DNA from: Sialis fuliginosa
Taxonomy: Eukaryota; Arthropoda; Insecta; Megaloptera; Sialidae
Assembly (NCBI GenBank): GCA_961205875.1
Contig: OY540822.1
Span: 16,246,501-16,310,500 of the forward strand
Direction of reading: 5' to 3'
DNA length: 64,000 nt
Below the pieces are notes generated by a model, which had not been told where the DNA came from, did not search any database, and saw nothing but the letters and a program-made list of their open reading frames with translations. Shown piece by piece: positions 23,607 through 36,851 of the stretch. The position numbers and the translations under genes are program-made. Every line of letters begins with the position of its first letter. The stretch's first letter is position 1.

Positions 23607-25791
23607 GAACATATATAAAACGTTGAAATAAATATTTTCAACGTTGAGACTGGGGTAAATTCAGTTATTTCCCTAGGGAGGTAAATTTACTTTTCCCTAT
23701 TCTCTAGTATCATGGCAACTACAAATCGTGTAGTGAAAAAAATTAATTTAATTTCAAAAGTATGAGTTCAATATAAAACTCTTAATTTTGTAATATGACA
23801 TATCAGCGGTCATCAAAATGTTGTTCCCGAGCTACCGTATATTTAATAATTTTTATTCTCTACTAATATATACATATTTCAATTTAATATAATTATTTAT
23901 GAGCACCTTTGAAATAAATAATAGGTTTTTTTCGTTCATATAAATGAATGTTTAAAATAAACTATTATTAATTTACTTCCCCTAAATATAGGGGTGAAAT
24001 TAAATGTAAGATATATAATTACGTTAAAATAGTGCGACCATATTTACTTATATAAGCATAGAATCTTTAAAAGATTAGAACAAAAGGGATAACATTTTAA
24101 ACTACTTTCAAATTATACAGTATGGGTTTTTTACTTAAAATATAGATTGTATCTTTGCATAATGAACCCTGTTAAATTTGTCGGCTTAATATTATACATT
24201 AAACATATTCTTAATATCCCTGCTATTATAAATGTATATGTACTGTATACATATATACATATATATCTGCTTATATGTTTATCACGTATATATTAATCAC
24301 TATAATAGTTTTCGATCATTAATATGATACATTACCTAATTTAACCGAACTTCAACGAATATTTTCTTATATATTATGTATTTTAATACATATACATTGA
24401 ATAAAATTTGTATATATTAATAACTTTTATTGGCCATGCGATGAAAGTATATAGGTACTACGTATATATGTATAAAATGAATGTTCTATTATAGATTCGG
24501 GAATTACTGAACCGATTTCAATGAGGTTTTCAACAATATTTTATGAAAACTTCAAATTTAACATCATCTTTAAATTAATAATTAATTAAGTAAATATTTA
24601 AGAAATATGGACCCGATTCCCAAGCCGTCTTTATATAGATATTGTATCAAAGAAACTACAAAATTAAGTTTTTCACGTAATAATATCACATAGAATTAGA
24701 AATAAATGATTTTTTCTTTTATTTGTGTTAAGAGACCTTCCTTTTGCCAAATTTCAATATTCTAGGTAAAACCTTAGTATTTGGTATTAGTTTCAACTTG
24801 ATACTTCTAGTCGTTCCTGAGAAAATGAGTATTGATGGATGGACAGACGAACAGACGGACAACAGAGTGATTTTATAAGGGGTTTGTTTGTATACAACAT
24901 TAAAAATCACAATTTCGAGAAAAGTGTATATAAGAGATTGTTATAAAAAAATACATAATTATAAATTTTCATTGTAATGCAGATAAATTCGTAAAGTCGA
25001 AATTTTAACGAGAAATATGTATTAGATTATATATAACCGGTGTGGCAATAGTAGCTTTAGAGTTTCCGGTTTCCCGCCCATTTCTGACGGCTCCTAAGCC
25101 TCAAAACCGTACGTTGTATCTGAAGCTACGCAATAATGTAGTTAATTAACAATATAATATAATGTACTGCCACGTTTTGATGAAACGAATAATTATTTGA
25201 TGATTTTGCACGAACATTAGTAATTATACGCTATAATATCCACTGTAATTACAATAGCTTTAGATTTTTGTTTATTTCTTATACATTTCACTATTATGAT
25301 ATAAACTAGCTCTTCATAGATTGTTATCTTTTTACAATATGTATAGTTTTGTAGGAGTAGGCGATTCAATACTTATTTTTAAAGAGTTTTTATATTTTAT
25401 ATTATATAGTTTTTAATTTACATATTATTGTGAAAGTATCGTATTCATCTTATTATTAGGAGATTTTCTTTATAAATAATCAATTAATGTTAATTACTTA
25501 TTCATGTATAAAAAGTAATACACACCTATTAACTCGATGAGTGCAAAATCATGATTTTATTTCAATTTTAGTTATGTATAAAAAACTAACGATCAAATTT
25601 CATATTATTGATCGGTCTTGTTATAATATAATAAGTAACATTTATATAACGTGTAAAATATATATGTATGTATAACTTATTCAGAAGGAGAAACGATCAA
25701 TTTTTCTATAATTGTATAGGTATATAGTTAAGTTATTAGCAAATTTGTTATTGAAACATTAACTTAAATACAAAAAAATAAATAAATAAAC
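23607..25791. other. AT-rich non-coding DNA with an interspersed repeat remnant
   Basis: The segment 24480-24900 carries GAATTACTGAACCGATTTCA and GGACAGACGAACAGACGGAC, as in the 10471 and 31333 remnants. No gene supported. Confidence 0.5.
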
Positions 25792-26100
25792 CAGAGCCGG
25801 CCTTAGCAAGTCTGGCGCCCTGGGCGAGATTTATTTTTCCACCCTCTCTCCCCCTAAAAAAATGTTCAAAAATCACCGAAAATGTCAATTAAAATTGATA
25901 AATTCACAAATAAGTTGAAAAGTTAATATCTCAGCTTGGCGCGATCCTACAGACCCCAACTTTTTTTTTAAATATAGCTTACATCATTAACTTTAAGACT
26001 ATCAAATGCCCTAAGACATTCGAGACTCCCTTCCCCTCTAATTAACAAATTAAAATTTATATTAACAAATAAATTGAATAGTTAATATCTCAGTATATCT
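25792..26100 (+). mobile_element. hAT-like repeat (family 3), second copy
   Basis: It starts CAGAGCCGGCCTTAGCAAGT and matches the 8934 copy almost base for base through CTCAGCTTGGCGCGATCCTA and the A/T-rich block after it. Similarity fades near 26100. The second terminus was not identified. Confidence 0.7.
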
Positions 26101-28119
26101 CACACATTTTTTAACGACTCTGATGAAAAAAATTCATAGAACTCAATTCATACTAGACTACATTACGAATAAAACGAGCTGATTTTGAACTATCTACCAC
26201 TAATAGAACCGGAGACATCGGGTCTCTGTGCATCATAAGTACAGATCAAAACTAAAATGATTGATTGACCATATCTCCTTATCATTTTTGATAAGTTAAT
26301 TAAGAACTTGAATATGTCAGGTTATGTAATTTGCAATATTTAAAAAATGTATTTCATATTTTGATCGGCACTTCGGGTATTTGCCAATATTATTTGAAAA
26401 GCTATATAGAATGGCATGCACAATGCACAGAGGTTCTACTGTTAAAATAATGAAGTTTCCTATTACATAATGAATTTTCTTTTAATCGACATGCATGATT
26501 ATTATGAAAAACCTCGTCGAGAACTTTTCTTACATGCACAATAAGAAAATAAATGTTTTTCTTAGTCAAGGCATTCACGAAGACCTGATTTGATTTTATT
26601 ATTAAAATCCATTAAAGCAACCCTCTCCCCCACCCCCTAGGTACGGGTGTTGGGGGATGGGGCCCTATTAATGGCACTCAATGCTTTCACGGTGTTTTTG
26701 TTCTCTCTATATAATTTTCTTTGTTCTTTGCACAAAAAGAATACATTATTTGAAATTTCGTTATTTTATTTTATTTGTTTTAAATTTAATTTGTTAATAA
26801 AATGTTTTAGTTATAAATGAAATAATTTGAACGAGTTCACCCCTGAAATGTACCTGTATAGGACAGGTAGGTATGTATAAATATATATTGTAAACAAGTA
26901 TTATTTGAATAAATGTATATTTAAATACCTTTTGATCGAAAATCTATACAATAAATGATGACAAATGCTTTTTCAGAAACGATAAATCATAAATACATTA
27001 TTATAATTATTTTCATATGCGGCTAACTAAAAAAGAATTTTAACAATAAAAACACTTGTAAAAAAAGTTATATTTGATTTAAACGACAACGACAGAATAT
27101 ATTATCAAGTATTGTGTTCACTATATCTGTCTAACTCCTTCGTTTGTTGTATAAAACAACTTTTTTATTTTTATTGCTTGTATCTTTTATTAGATGTTGA
27201 CTTTTCAATATTATCATTTTGAAAGCTTTGTAATAATCGTTGCAGTGTAAATAAATCTAACTAGAGTTCAATTTCATAATTTCCGCGGCTTCACTCGCGA
27301 TCTTGTACATTCACAAGTTCTATTTGAATTAAATTATTATATGTTGGAAAACATTTACAAAGAGTATAAATAAATATCACCGAAAAACATTCAGATAATT
27401 ATCAAAAACAAGCTAAAACCGGTGAATTAGTGTACTATTTTAATTAAATGGAATCTAGATAAGTTAACTTCTATTCTGTGCAAGTGCGAATTTTAGCAAA
27501 TACGTATAATTATAGATATAGTGAGTAGACGGGGGGCGGGGGGTGTTCCACGATAAATCGTTCAATAAGACAGCTGCATGAGCCTTAGAACACTATCTAA
27601 TACCTAGATATCGATCAAACTACATAATATAAACGTCCAGTGGGTAGTGGGTAGTTAACGCTTTACGAGTACATTGTTCCTTAACACCAGTTGTTCACGA
27701 TTTTTGTTAAATACTAATTAAAACTGGCTTTATTTATACTTGTAGTAGGTACCTATATTAAGTAAATGTTTTCTTGTTCTTTTATTTAGAAAATGTGATT
27801 TGATAATGTGTCGGTATAATAGACAAGTCCTCGACTTTGTGGTTGCAGGGTTGAATTAAGGCAGTGCTATCATTCAAGTCCTTTTTAAATTAAATAAAAA
27901 TAAAGTTTAATTAAATAAGAAAATTAATTTTCCAACCATCTCTTTTTTAGAACTGAAGAGTAAAAGAAAGAATTGAAAAAGGTAATTTGAAAACAATTGG
28001 TAAAGAAAGCTTTGGTCGGATAGTATTATTTGAGGGATGAACAAATGTGTAAAAGGTTTCACCCCTGTACATGAATGAACACAAGTTTATTTCAGTCGCA
28101 TGCACTGCAAAAAGAAGTT
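26101..28119. other. AT-rich non-coding DNA
   Basis: No gene supported. A C/G-run segment lies at 26618-26662, a G-rich run at 27530-27545, and a GCGGCTTCACTCGCG motif at 27285 that recalls the 10471 repeat boundary. Confidence 0.5.
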
Positions 28120-28400
28120 TGCAGTAAATAGATTAGTCGATACAATAAAGTATCAGCTACAATATTTGTCCGCGGTTGACACGGATCGTGGTTAAACACA
28201 AAGATAATCGTATTTGTCATTTAACCGTGTCAATTTAGGCTGTAACCCTCCTAGCCATTTATCCGTTTTGTCATCCTTTTTTGTTAGCGCTGTCAAAATG
28301 GTTTTCGGTCTTTTACGCCAAAGAATTGTTGGGGATTGAATTTTCATCGCTTTTAATTTGCTATTTGGCTTTTGTGTTTGTGATAATATTTTATAAATGA
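28120..28400. promoter_or_regulatory. higher-complexity island, candidate cis-regulatory element
   Basis: It is less AT-biased than its surroundings and non-repetitive (for example GTCCGCGGTTGACACGGATC and CCTCCTAGCCATTTATCCG). No ORF or transposon signature. Its lying downstream of FoxB makes an enhancer possible; this is inference. Confidence 0.3.
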
Positions 28401-30289
28401 TGAATAAATATTTATTTCATGTTATTTTTGTTTGCGAACACGTATGACAACATTTTAAATAAAAGGGGGCGCTTGTACCTATATATATCTAATAATTGTA
28501 ACACGACTTTAAACGTTTTAACGGACTCATAATTTAGGGTAACTTCAACATTACATATATATGTATATGTACAATATACCTACATAAAAAATAAGTTACT
28601 TCATTCTCAGATAAATTATAAAGTTCGAAAAATATATAAAAAAATTTCCTTTTATTGTAAAATTAAAATATTAACTGTACATATCAATCTAATATATAAA
28701 ATTCAAACTTAAGAGATATAAAGACTGTCGATTGCTTAATTTTGAAATATTTACAGAGAGTGGAAATTATTTTATATGTTTTAATTATTCTAAAATTACC
28801 AAAATATCTTTATCATGTCTCAGACATAAAATTTTCTAGATCATTGATTTTTTATGATTTTTCCCGCTGTTTTAATTCCGTTTTAAATGACAATTGTTTT
28901 TATTATGAAAACTAATAATGTCAGTTTTAGAGAAGTATAAAAAATACTTAAAATAAAATAAGTCGTATAATAGTTATTTTAAAGAAACAAAAATAAATAA
29001 GTAGACTATTTTAATAAACAAGTAAAAAACAAATAATAATATAAAAGTAAGAATTATGTTTAACCAAATAGTATATAATCTGTAGAGAAAACACAATAAA
29101 TAACAAAGGTGACAGATTCTCACGTTAAAACCAACAAAATGTATTTTTCGGTGAATACAAAAGGACCTTTACTACAGGTCCTTCAATTCAAATGCTGTCA
29201 ACATTTTCGTTACGCTGCCGACAAAACCCGGCGAGTAAATAGTTAATAGTAAAAGAATGATAGTAAGAGAACAGAGTCAGCAACATAAATTAAATTCTCC
29301 TAAGTAATTTACGTCTAAGTCTGTAATAGTTAAATATATTAATAGTCGCCCCATGCCGACTTTTCAGATTGTACATTATCCAACAGGTCCGGCGAATAAA
29401 ACGGTTATTGGGGGTGTTCAAATACTTTATTTACTGTCATTTCTATAGAATTTTTACCTAGGTATATTAAAATAGTTAGGTTAATGTGTTTATTTTTAAT
29501 ATTTAATAAATAGGTACGAATAGAAAAGAAATATTCAATTATATTTATAAATGGTTTGTCAGATTACATTTCCTAGTATTAACAACCTGGCACGCTATAT
29601 TATATGAAATTATTCTATTTTACACCAGGGTCCAGGTACACGAATATACCAAATTCTATAATTTAATATAGGTATCGAAAATCAATCATTAAATCAAATT
29701 TATTTTTGTGATAAATTTACAGATTTCGTGACTAAAATACTTTCCTTAAACCTGTCAATACATATACCTACAAATATACAATAGAGAACAAGTGTTGAGA
29801 ATTACGTGGTCTCAGAATACTTGATATTTCCCTTTGTTTGTATTCAAAATTAATTAAAAAAAAAAAAAAATTTACAATCACGACTTTAATTTTTAATTAA
29901 TTGCAAACATGAAAATATTAATAAAATCATTTTGTATCTACACTGAATCAGTCACGAAGATAAATATAAAAATCATTATCTTATTTAACAGTAATATCTC
30001 ACAATAAGACCACAAAAAAATACAATCTTTTTTATGTTATAAGTATTATATCTTTGAATGTTCATTCCATCAGTCCATAAAATTTATAAATAATTAATTT
30101 TCGAAATACTATAATTCTATAGCATTCTTAAATAAGATATATTTAAGGACAAAAACTAAAGCAATCGATTAATCGATTAATGGGTATATTATAAATATGT
30201 ATAAACATATAGATAGATACGGTTTATTTATATTTGTATGTATTGTTTTAACTAAAGATAATCCTTGCTACAAAGAAGGTTCGGTTTCT
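28401..30289. other. AT-rich non-coding DNA
   Basis: No gene or assignable repeat seen apart from a poly-A run at 29853-29870. Confidence 0.5.
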
Positions 30290-31110
30290 TCTGTATGTAT
30301 ATTTACAGTATACATTTCGTCAGCTGGTCAATGAAGTAAAAAATCCGTTTATCTTCACAAAACAACAAAGATTATTCTCGGCAAATCTCAAGCCAGCATC
30401 TTTCTTCATCTCGGACTCATCCCGATACATGCATCTTGTTCCAGCGGCAGCCAGATAATTGCTAAATATTTAAATCACCATTACCATAAACTGAATTCAC
30501 TTTCTTCCTTCATTTCAGCAAACACAAATCACTCATCTTTTTGTTGCTCGGAGAACAACATGTCAAAACTTTCAGATCTATTTCTTGTACTTGTACTTGT
30601 ACTTGTAGATAGTGTTCTTCTTTTGACCAATTGCTATGCCTTATGTCCGTTCTTTATTTAGCAAATCTAAATTTTGTTGAAATAAACATTGTAAGGCCAA
30701 TGTTACACGGTCAATCTGCGTTTAATATAAAGTGCCAAGTTACATCAATAGTTAAATTTCAAATTAATTACGTGGGTGTTTTTAAATTCTATATAATAAA
30801 TAAATATTGTAAATAAACAATGATGAGGCATCAAAGTGTAAAATATAACAATATAAATATATCCGAATAATATATATTGGCAGTGTAATACCGACCTTAA
30901 TTTGAATGCGATATGCTATAATCATGTTAGTCATCCTTTGTGCACGTTTGTATAAACATATTGCTCTCTCTATCGCGACAGTTGTCGGATATGTTAAAGC
31001 ATATAAAGACCAGTCCACGTATGATTGTCTATTCTGACACCTTCAATGAAGGCGGCCCGTTTGAGCCAGAATCGCCCGGGGCGCTACCAGAAACGTAGGC
31101 TGTAGCTTTT
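30290..31110. promoter_or_regulatory. higher-complexity region, candidate cis-regulatory element
   Basis: Two non-repetitive stretches (30290-30560 and 30895-31110) have raised GC, such as CTTGTTCCAGCGGCAGCCAG and GAATCGCCCGGGGCGCTACC. HMG-type AACAAAG and homeodomain-type ATAATTG words occur. Open frames here are short and overlapping. Candidate only. Confidence 0.3.
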
Positions 31111-31695
31111 TAATGGGCGAAAATTGTTTTAATTTAAATTTCTCAGGTCTAATGAATGTTTCATGTTGACAGCAAAATATGTTTAGTAATAGAATTTGTT
31201 TAATGATCTAATATTAAACTCAGAGCTATTAGCTATTCAATATTAATATTATTAGATATTATAGCCCATTAAGAGATTTTACTTTTTGCGTACATTAGAC
31301 GTGACGTGCTTAGCTTTAATGTGTATTTATATAATGGACAGACAGACGGACGTACACGTACACAAACAATAAAGGGTTAGTTTATTGTTATTTAACAATT
31401 ACAAAGCAATCACATAAAACAAAACAAAAAGCACATGTTAATTTATTAATGTAGGTACGTCAAAAGAAATGTATTTATATATATGCGACGTAAAATATTA
31501 GCACTTTAATTATATTTCTTAAATATCATTATTTATTTTATGCATGGCCAAAACACATTATCTTATTTAAAAATATATGTATAGTAGGTATGTGTACTTA
31601 ACACTAAACCAAAATATATTCAAATTCCAATTTAAAATTAATGTGTTGTTTGTACAAAGTTCACGAAATGAATAACCAATTGTAGTTGTCAATTT

Positions 31696-32305
31696 CAGGG
31701 GCGCCGACTTGTTAAAAATATTGGGGGGGGCTCCCACCTCCATTATATAAGATAAAATAATAATATCATGTACCCCCCTCCCCCATAAAGTTTACGTTAG
31801 ATGCTTTATCAATAAATAGCCATTTTTTAAATTTTTTAATCTTCTATTTTGATCGGAAATTTAATTTTCTTTAAAATTATCCTTGCAAAATTGTCAATTT
31901 TGTAAATTGAATAGTTAATATCTCAGCTTGGCGCGATCCTACAGACTCAATTTTTTAAAAATGTAGTTTACACTATTATCTTTAAGAGGATCACGCACTT
32001 AAAGACCCTCGCGACCTCCTTACCTTTTAAAAAAACAAATTAAAACTCTACGCTAACAAAGAAGTAAATTGAATAGTTAATATCTCAGCTTGGCGCGATC
32101 CTACAGACTCAATTTTTTTTAAATGTAGCTTACACACATGCTAATATAAAGTTTTTTGTTCAAAATATTTTTCTCAATAGTTTAGCACGCAATACTGAAT
32201 CAACTGTATTGTAGGTTCATATGTACTTTTATTATAGTCAACTACACAGGCATATCGATGAGGGGGGGCTTGAGCCCCTTAAACCCCATGTAGTCGGCGC
32301 CCCTG
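31696..32305. mobile_element. hAT non-autonomous element, 610 bp, with 8-bp target duplication
   Basis: The ends CAGGGGCGCCGACTTG and GTAGTCGGCGCCCCTG are inverted repeats. GTCAATTT flanks both sides (31688-31695 and 32306-32313). The inside contains two tandem-like copies of CTCAGCTTGGCGCGATCCTA (near 31921 and 32085), the same block as in family-3 repeats, and G/C runs just inside each end. No transposase. Confidence 0.92.
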
Positions 32306-32439
32306 GTCAATTTAACAGTGGTCCATAAGTAATGAGAATACATATTCTCATTATCATTGTAAGTATAATAGTGAATAGTGGCAGTACCGGATTTAGCAAA
32401 GGTAAATGAATTAAAGAGTATATATGTATTATATAATAG

Positions 32440-33000
32440 AAACAAAACAATGAAAGCGATGGAGATAGCAAGTAAACTCCTCCGATAGGCCAGGGTGGGC
32501 CATAGAGAGACGTCGGTGTCTTTTGGTTAGCACCTGGCGGCATTGTATAAATAGCTAGGTAACCACATTTACCAGCAACATCCCGCTGAGTCGGCCAATA
32601 GCTATACCAATAATAAATCACCTCGAGCAAACCGAGCTGCGAAGGAATGTGTAAAACATGGGTCAAGGTGTTGATTAAAGGAGCGGCGAGAAGCGGCTAT
32701 CTACTACAAAGAGATGTATCTGTTAGAGTAGGAACGTGTTGCGTTATTTATATATATCGCTCTCTCTCATTAAACCGTCTACAAGTCTACATTCTACATG
32801 CCGACACTCGGGATGTATCTAGCTCTCTCGAGGGTTCTGCTCGAGTGAGACGAGATCTCACTGGGCCGGGGGTTAAAAAGCCAATTATCTGTAACTAAAC
32901 TAATCTTAGTTACGAGTATATGTGTATGCAAGCTAAACCGTTGGAATTTGCGAGATATGCCAACCGTGCCGAATCTATTCTTAACATGTACATATAACAC
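32440..33000. promoter_or_regulatory. higher-GC island, candidate cis-regulatory element
   Basis: Non-repetitive sequence of clearly higher GC than the flanks (GGCCAGGGTGGGCCATAGAG, GGAGCGGCGAGAAGCGGC, GATCTCACTGGGCCGGGGG). Open frames on both strands overlap and none resembles a known protein. It could be an enhancer or an unannotated exon; I cannot tell which. Confidence 0.35.
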
Positions 33001-33098
33001 AACATATACAAATAAACAGGTGTTTTATTATCAATAATATCAATTATTATTGCAATTAACGACAATCATTACATCTCGAAATACTTCATACTCTAGTT

Positions 33099-33198
33099 CA
33101 GTGTCTGCCAAACAAAAAACTAGTTTCAATCAAAATAATATATTTAATATAAACTTTAATTTTTAAATCTTTCACTGCACACAGTTTGGCAGTCACTG
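33099..33198. mobile_element. 100-bp hAT MITE with perfect 8-bp target duplication
   Basis: It starts CAGTGTCTGCCAAAC and ends GTTTGGCAGTCACTG, an imperfect TIR of 15 bp. CTCTAGTT is present on both sides (33091-33098 and 33199-33206). Everything between is A/T-rich and non-coding. Confidence 0.9.
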
Positions 33199-33329
33199 CT
33201 CTAGTTCCTAAATTACTTTTTTATTAAATTAAATTTGTACTAGTAGCAAGAAAATTAGGTTAAAAATCAGCCCGAAAGAAAATAGTATATGATAGGTAAT
33301 AAATAAATAAATATTTTCTGATAAATGTC

Positions 33330-33893
33330 AGGTACTGTCGCCAGTCTTGGTCGCTTAAAGAGCAAGGTTTTTTTTGTAATTCTCATAAACTCACTTTTAT
33401 ACTAATAAAACAAGTACTTATTTATTAAATCAATTTAATTACCATACTTCGCAAATTTAATTATAGCATTTTATTTTATTTATGTTTTTTCTCCAGTAAT
33501 GGATAAAGTAAAACCAATAAAATGATAAGTACTACGACACAAAAGTTATAAAATAAAGAATGGTAAAATTGTAAACAATGTAAAGCAGATGCTGTGGTAA
33601 TATTAATAAATAAATTATTACACTAATAATTAGTTTAAATGTTCACCATTTTAACACCCATTGACCGCGCCAAATGAAAAACTGTTTTAGAGTTAAATGG
33701 TGGCAGTAATTAAATATCAACAAATATTTAGTCTAGTCAAAGAACTAAGTTCAGACCAGACCTGAAGATGGCCGATAGAATTCGAATGAAACATTGTCAA
33801 GAAGACAAAATACCCGGAATTTTTCACCAACATTTATAATTTAGTAGATTTAATTAAACAAATGGTATTATCCAAGAACTGGTGCCAGTACCT
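33330..33893 (+). mobile_element. family-1 MITE, ~560 bp, carrying an internal insertion
   Basis: Termini are AGGTACTGTCGCCAGTCTTG and CAAGAACTGGTGCCAGTACC. Compared with sister copies, about 100 extra bases (33730-33830) interrupt the ATCAACAAATATTT block, described separately. Confidence 0.85.
33730..33830 (+). mobile_element. ~100-bp insertion inside the family-1 MITE
   Basis: It is absent from the other family-1 copies and contains CCTGAAGATGGCCGATAGAA then TTCGAATGAAACATTG. An imperfect repeat of the host sequence (CAACAAATATT / CAACATTTAT) sits at the two edges and may be a target duplication. It is a fragment of a repeat of unknown class. Confidence 0.55.
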
Positions 33894-34360
33894 TATTTAG
33901 TTGTTGTTTTAGTTATTGTTTTATTATGATAGAATTAGACAACTGATGGCAATTTGTAGTGGTTATTTAATAATATTTGTCCAAGTTAATAATAATGACA
34001 AAATCATTAGTTGATAAGAAAAAAGTAAAAAGTAAGTTAAGCATACCGACTTTATTATTAACTAATAATAGACATGCGTGTTCCTAAGCGATGTGTATGT
34101 AATATGTATGTAAATAATACTTATTCTAATGACATAATTGCCAGGTGTGTTATTTTTGAATGAGTTGAAACGCTAAATGTATAATTCTATAATCAGATTG
34201 CTTTCTATGAAATGATACAATTTTAGTCCAAGTCGTGACAGTCGGCATGTATTTATCTATTTGCAATATTTTCATGCTTTTACACTAAACCAGTTTTTAA
34301 CTACTATTTATTTATTTAAATGTTACATTAACATTATATATTGTAACATTTTCCTCAAAT

Positions 34361-34525
34361 ACACAGCTAAAAAATTTACTTAAGCCAAGAAATCCTTGTT
34401 TTATATAGGTACAGTAATTCCTCCATGGAACCAATTAACTGCGTAAATGGAGGGATTACTTTACTCTTAATCCAACTATATTGTTTCTCTTTAAAGCAAT
34501 ATAATTCAACGTTTCCACCGGTGTA
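34361..34525. mobile_element. family-2 MITE with a Tigger-like mini-palindrome nested inside
   Basis: The outer left end is ACACAGCTAAAAAATTTACT followed by CCAAGAAATCCTTGTTTTAT; the outer right end is AACGTTTCCACCGGTGTA. Within it 34412-34462 reads CAGTAATTCCTCCATGG … AAATGGAGGGATTACT, a short inverted repeat like the Tigger/pogo-type terminus seen at 63948. Confidence 0.65.
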
Positions 34526-36851
34526 CAAGATTTTGATTTTATTTATTTATTTTGTTTAATACCTAAATGAATGAGTTATAACTATTTAAGATTATTTTAA
34601 GACAGGTTTCCCCTACATATTAGCATTAAATTCCGTTTGGCAGTAATAAGTCAATTTTTAGAATGACAGTTAATAGCGCGTTTTCAAGTAAATCGACGCG
34701 GCGCGGAATGTTTGAAAGAATAAACATAAGTTTACTGGAATTATAGCAGTTGAATATCTCTTTGTGGTATTACCATTTTTCATAAGAATCATTCTTTGCT
34801 AAACTGATTTATTTAACAATTAATGTCATTCAAATTATTTAACATAAGCCACTGCATATTTGGTTTTTATTGTTATTAATACATAAATAATATATTCTAC
34901 AAACATAAAAATTTCTTAAGAATTTCCGTTCGGATTTTGTAATTTTTGTAACAGTTTCTTCAAACCTGTCTCTGCTAATTTTTACTTCTGTTGTATATCA
35001 CATTTTAATATATTATGTAGTGTGTCCTCATATCACATAAATGTCAAAATAATTTACTATAGAAAAAAAAACGAGCAAGTATGTATCTTTCTGTTATTTT
35101 TTATAACAAGTTGTATACATTATTTAAATAATAGATATAAATAATATATACATAATTGTTCGTATAAAATAAAAGAGCAAATAAACTTATTACTCGTGCA
35201 ATCAAAACAACAAAGCAAACCATAAATTACATTAACATATAAAGGGTTAATTGCAATATTTAACTATAAATTACATATTAAACAATACACATTAATGGCC
35301 AAATACAGCAGGGCGTTGCAAGGTCAGCCAAAACAAAATAAAGATTGGAATTATCATCTTTGTTCGGTTAAATTAAAACTCATCAACGATTTCTGATATT
35401 AATGACTGCACATTTATCAAAACTATCATTAAAATTACCGAAAGCATATGTGGAATACCTATTCACTATTGATATATATGTATATAATAATGGCAAACTC
35501 ATTCTTTGTTTGTTTAATATTTGAAATGTTTGTTGCTTCTGAAAGAGCAACAGTCTCGCAACATAAAATGGGCATGCAATTTAAAATACTTATAAACAAT
35601 TGCAAACTAGCTCGAGCATTTTTCCGACATATTTCATAATGCATGAAAAACAGTTTACACGCAAACATTTTATTTTGCTCATGGCAAAAGCACCGTGTGT
35701 ACATTAGCGTACAATTAGCTGCTTAATACAGATGATTATTAAATTGTTTATCTAACCTATCATATCGCCAAACAGGTCATAAAATGATAACTAACATTTT
35801 GTCTGTGTTTTTTGATTTGATCTATTCTTTTGAAAAATACGTTATAATTAAAAATGTGTTGTTAAATATTTGGTACAAATCGTTAATGTATTAATAATCA
35901 TCTGTATGCATATAGTAGAGCCTAAAACACTTAGAAAAGCGTTTTTACTAGTCGGTTGCGTGACTATTTTATTGCAATTGGCAATTGTAAAGTAACATTA
36001 GCTAAAAACAGTTAAAATCATATGTTTGTTTATTTTTTTATATAGGTATATACGTATTATTTATTAGTTATGATTTCTTAATCATAATATCTACATATGT
36101 AATTATTTATTGGGGCATGGGCTCCCGATGTAACTTGATAATTTATATAAAGTATATATGATATAATATGTTAAAAATGATTTAACATGATGAATAGAAT
36201 AAGAGTAATTTATTTAATTTACATATGTAAAATATATTTACAAGTATATTGTAGTTTAATTTATATATCGCGGTGTAATCTAGGAAAGGCTTACAAAATA
36301 ACCATGGCTTATAAACAAATTGTAAACCGCAGAAGAAAATTATGGCGAGTTTCATACACGCAGGTACCTTATCAAAAACAAGAAACGCATAAAAAATAAT
36401 AAACAAGATTATCTCGCTCTGTAAATTCTCAAACTATAATGAGCTATTTTCATTCTAATGCAAGTATAATTTTACATGGAAAATATAATCGAAATATAAA
36501 TAAAAAATTACATTTCTTATTTTAATTTTATAACTAAATTTGTGTACATTGAAAATAACACCGTTTATTATATTTTTATCATGTTTGGAAACTTAGTTTT
36601 TAAATTAATTATATAGAATTGTCAATAAATACACTAACGTATTAATATAAATATTATTTAAGCATTTATAATTGTTAATAAATATATGAAATAATGATTT
36701 ATAATCGATTAATCTAAATTATGTATACTTTATAATCTATTTTCTCGAAACTCGCGGATTCGATTGCACCTATATATTTATGCGTTCTGTCATAAAAAAT
36801 TATACAAAAAATAATTTAAAAAATTGTTGATATACAGTAAATTATGATTTT
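34526..36851. other. AT-rich non-coding DNA
   Basis: No gene supported. Opposite-strand open frames overlap at 35448-35704 and 36182-36406, which is typical of chance. The stretch 35280-35640 is slightly more complex and contains CAGCAGGGCGTTGCAAGGTC. Confidence 0.5.

Noticed and set aside
32307..32666. 119-codon minus-strand frame in the 32.4-kb island
   Set aside because: No domain or family resemblance, overlapped by frames on both strands. The island is better described as non-coding until tested.
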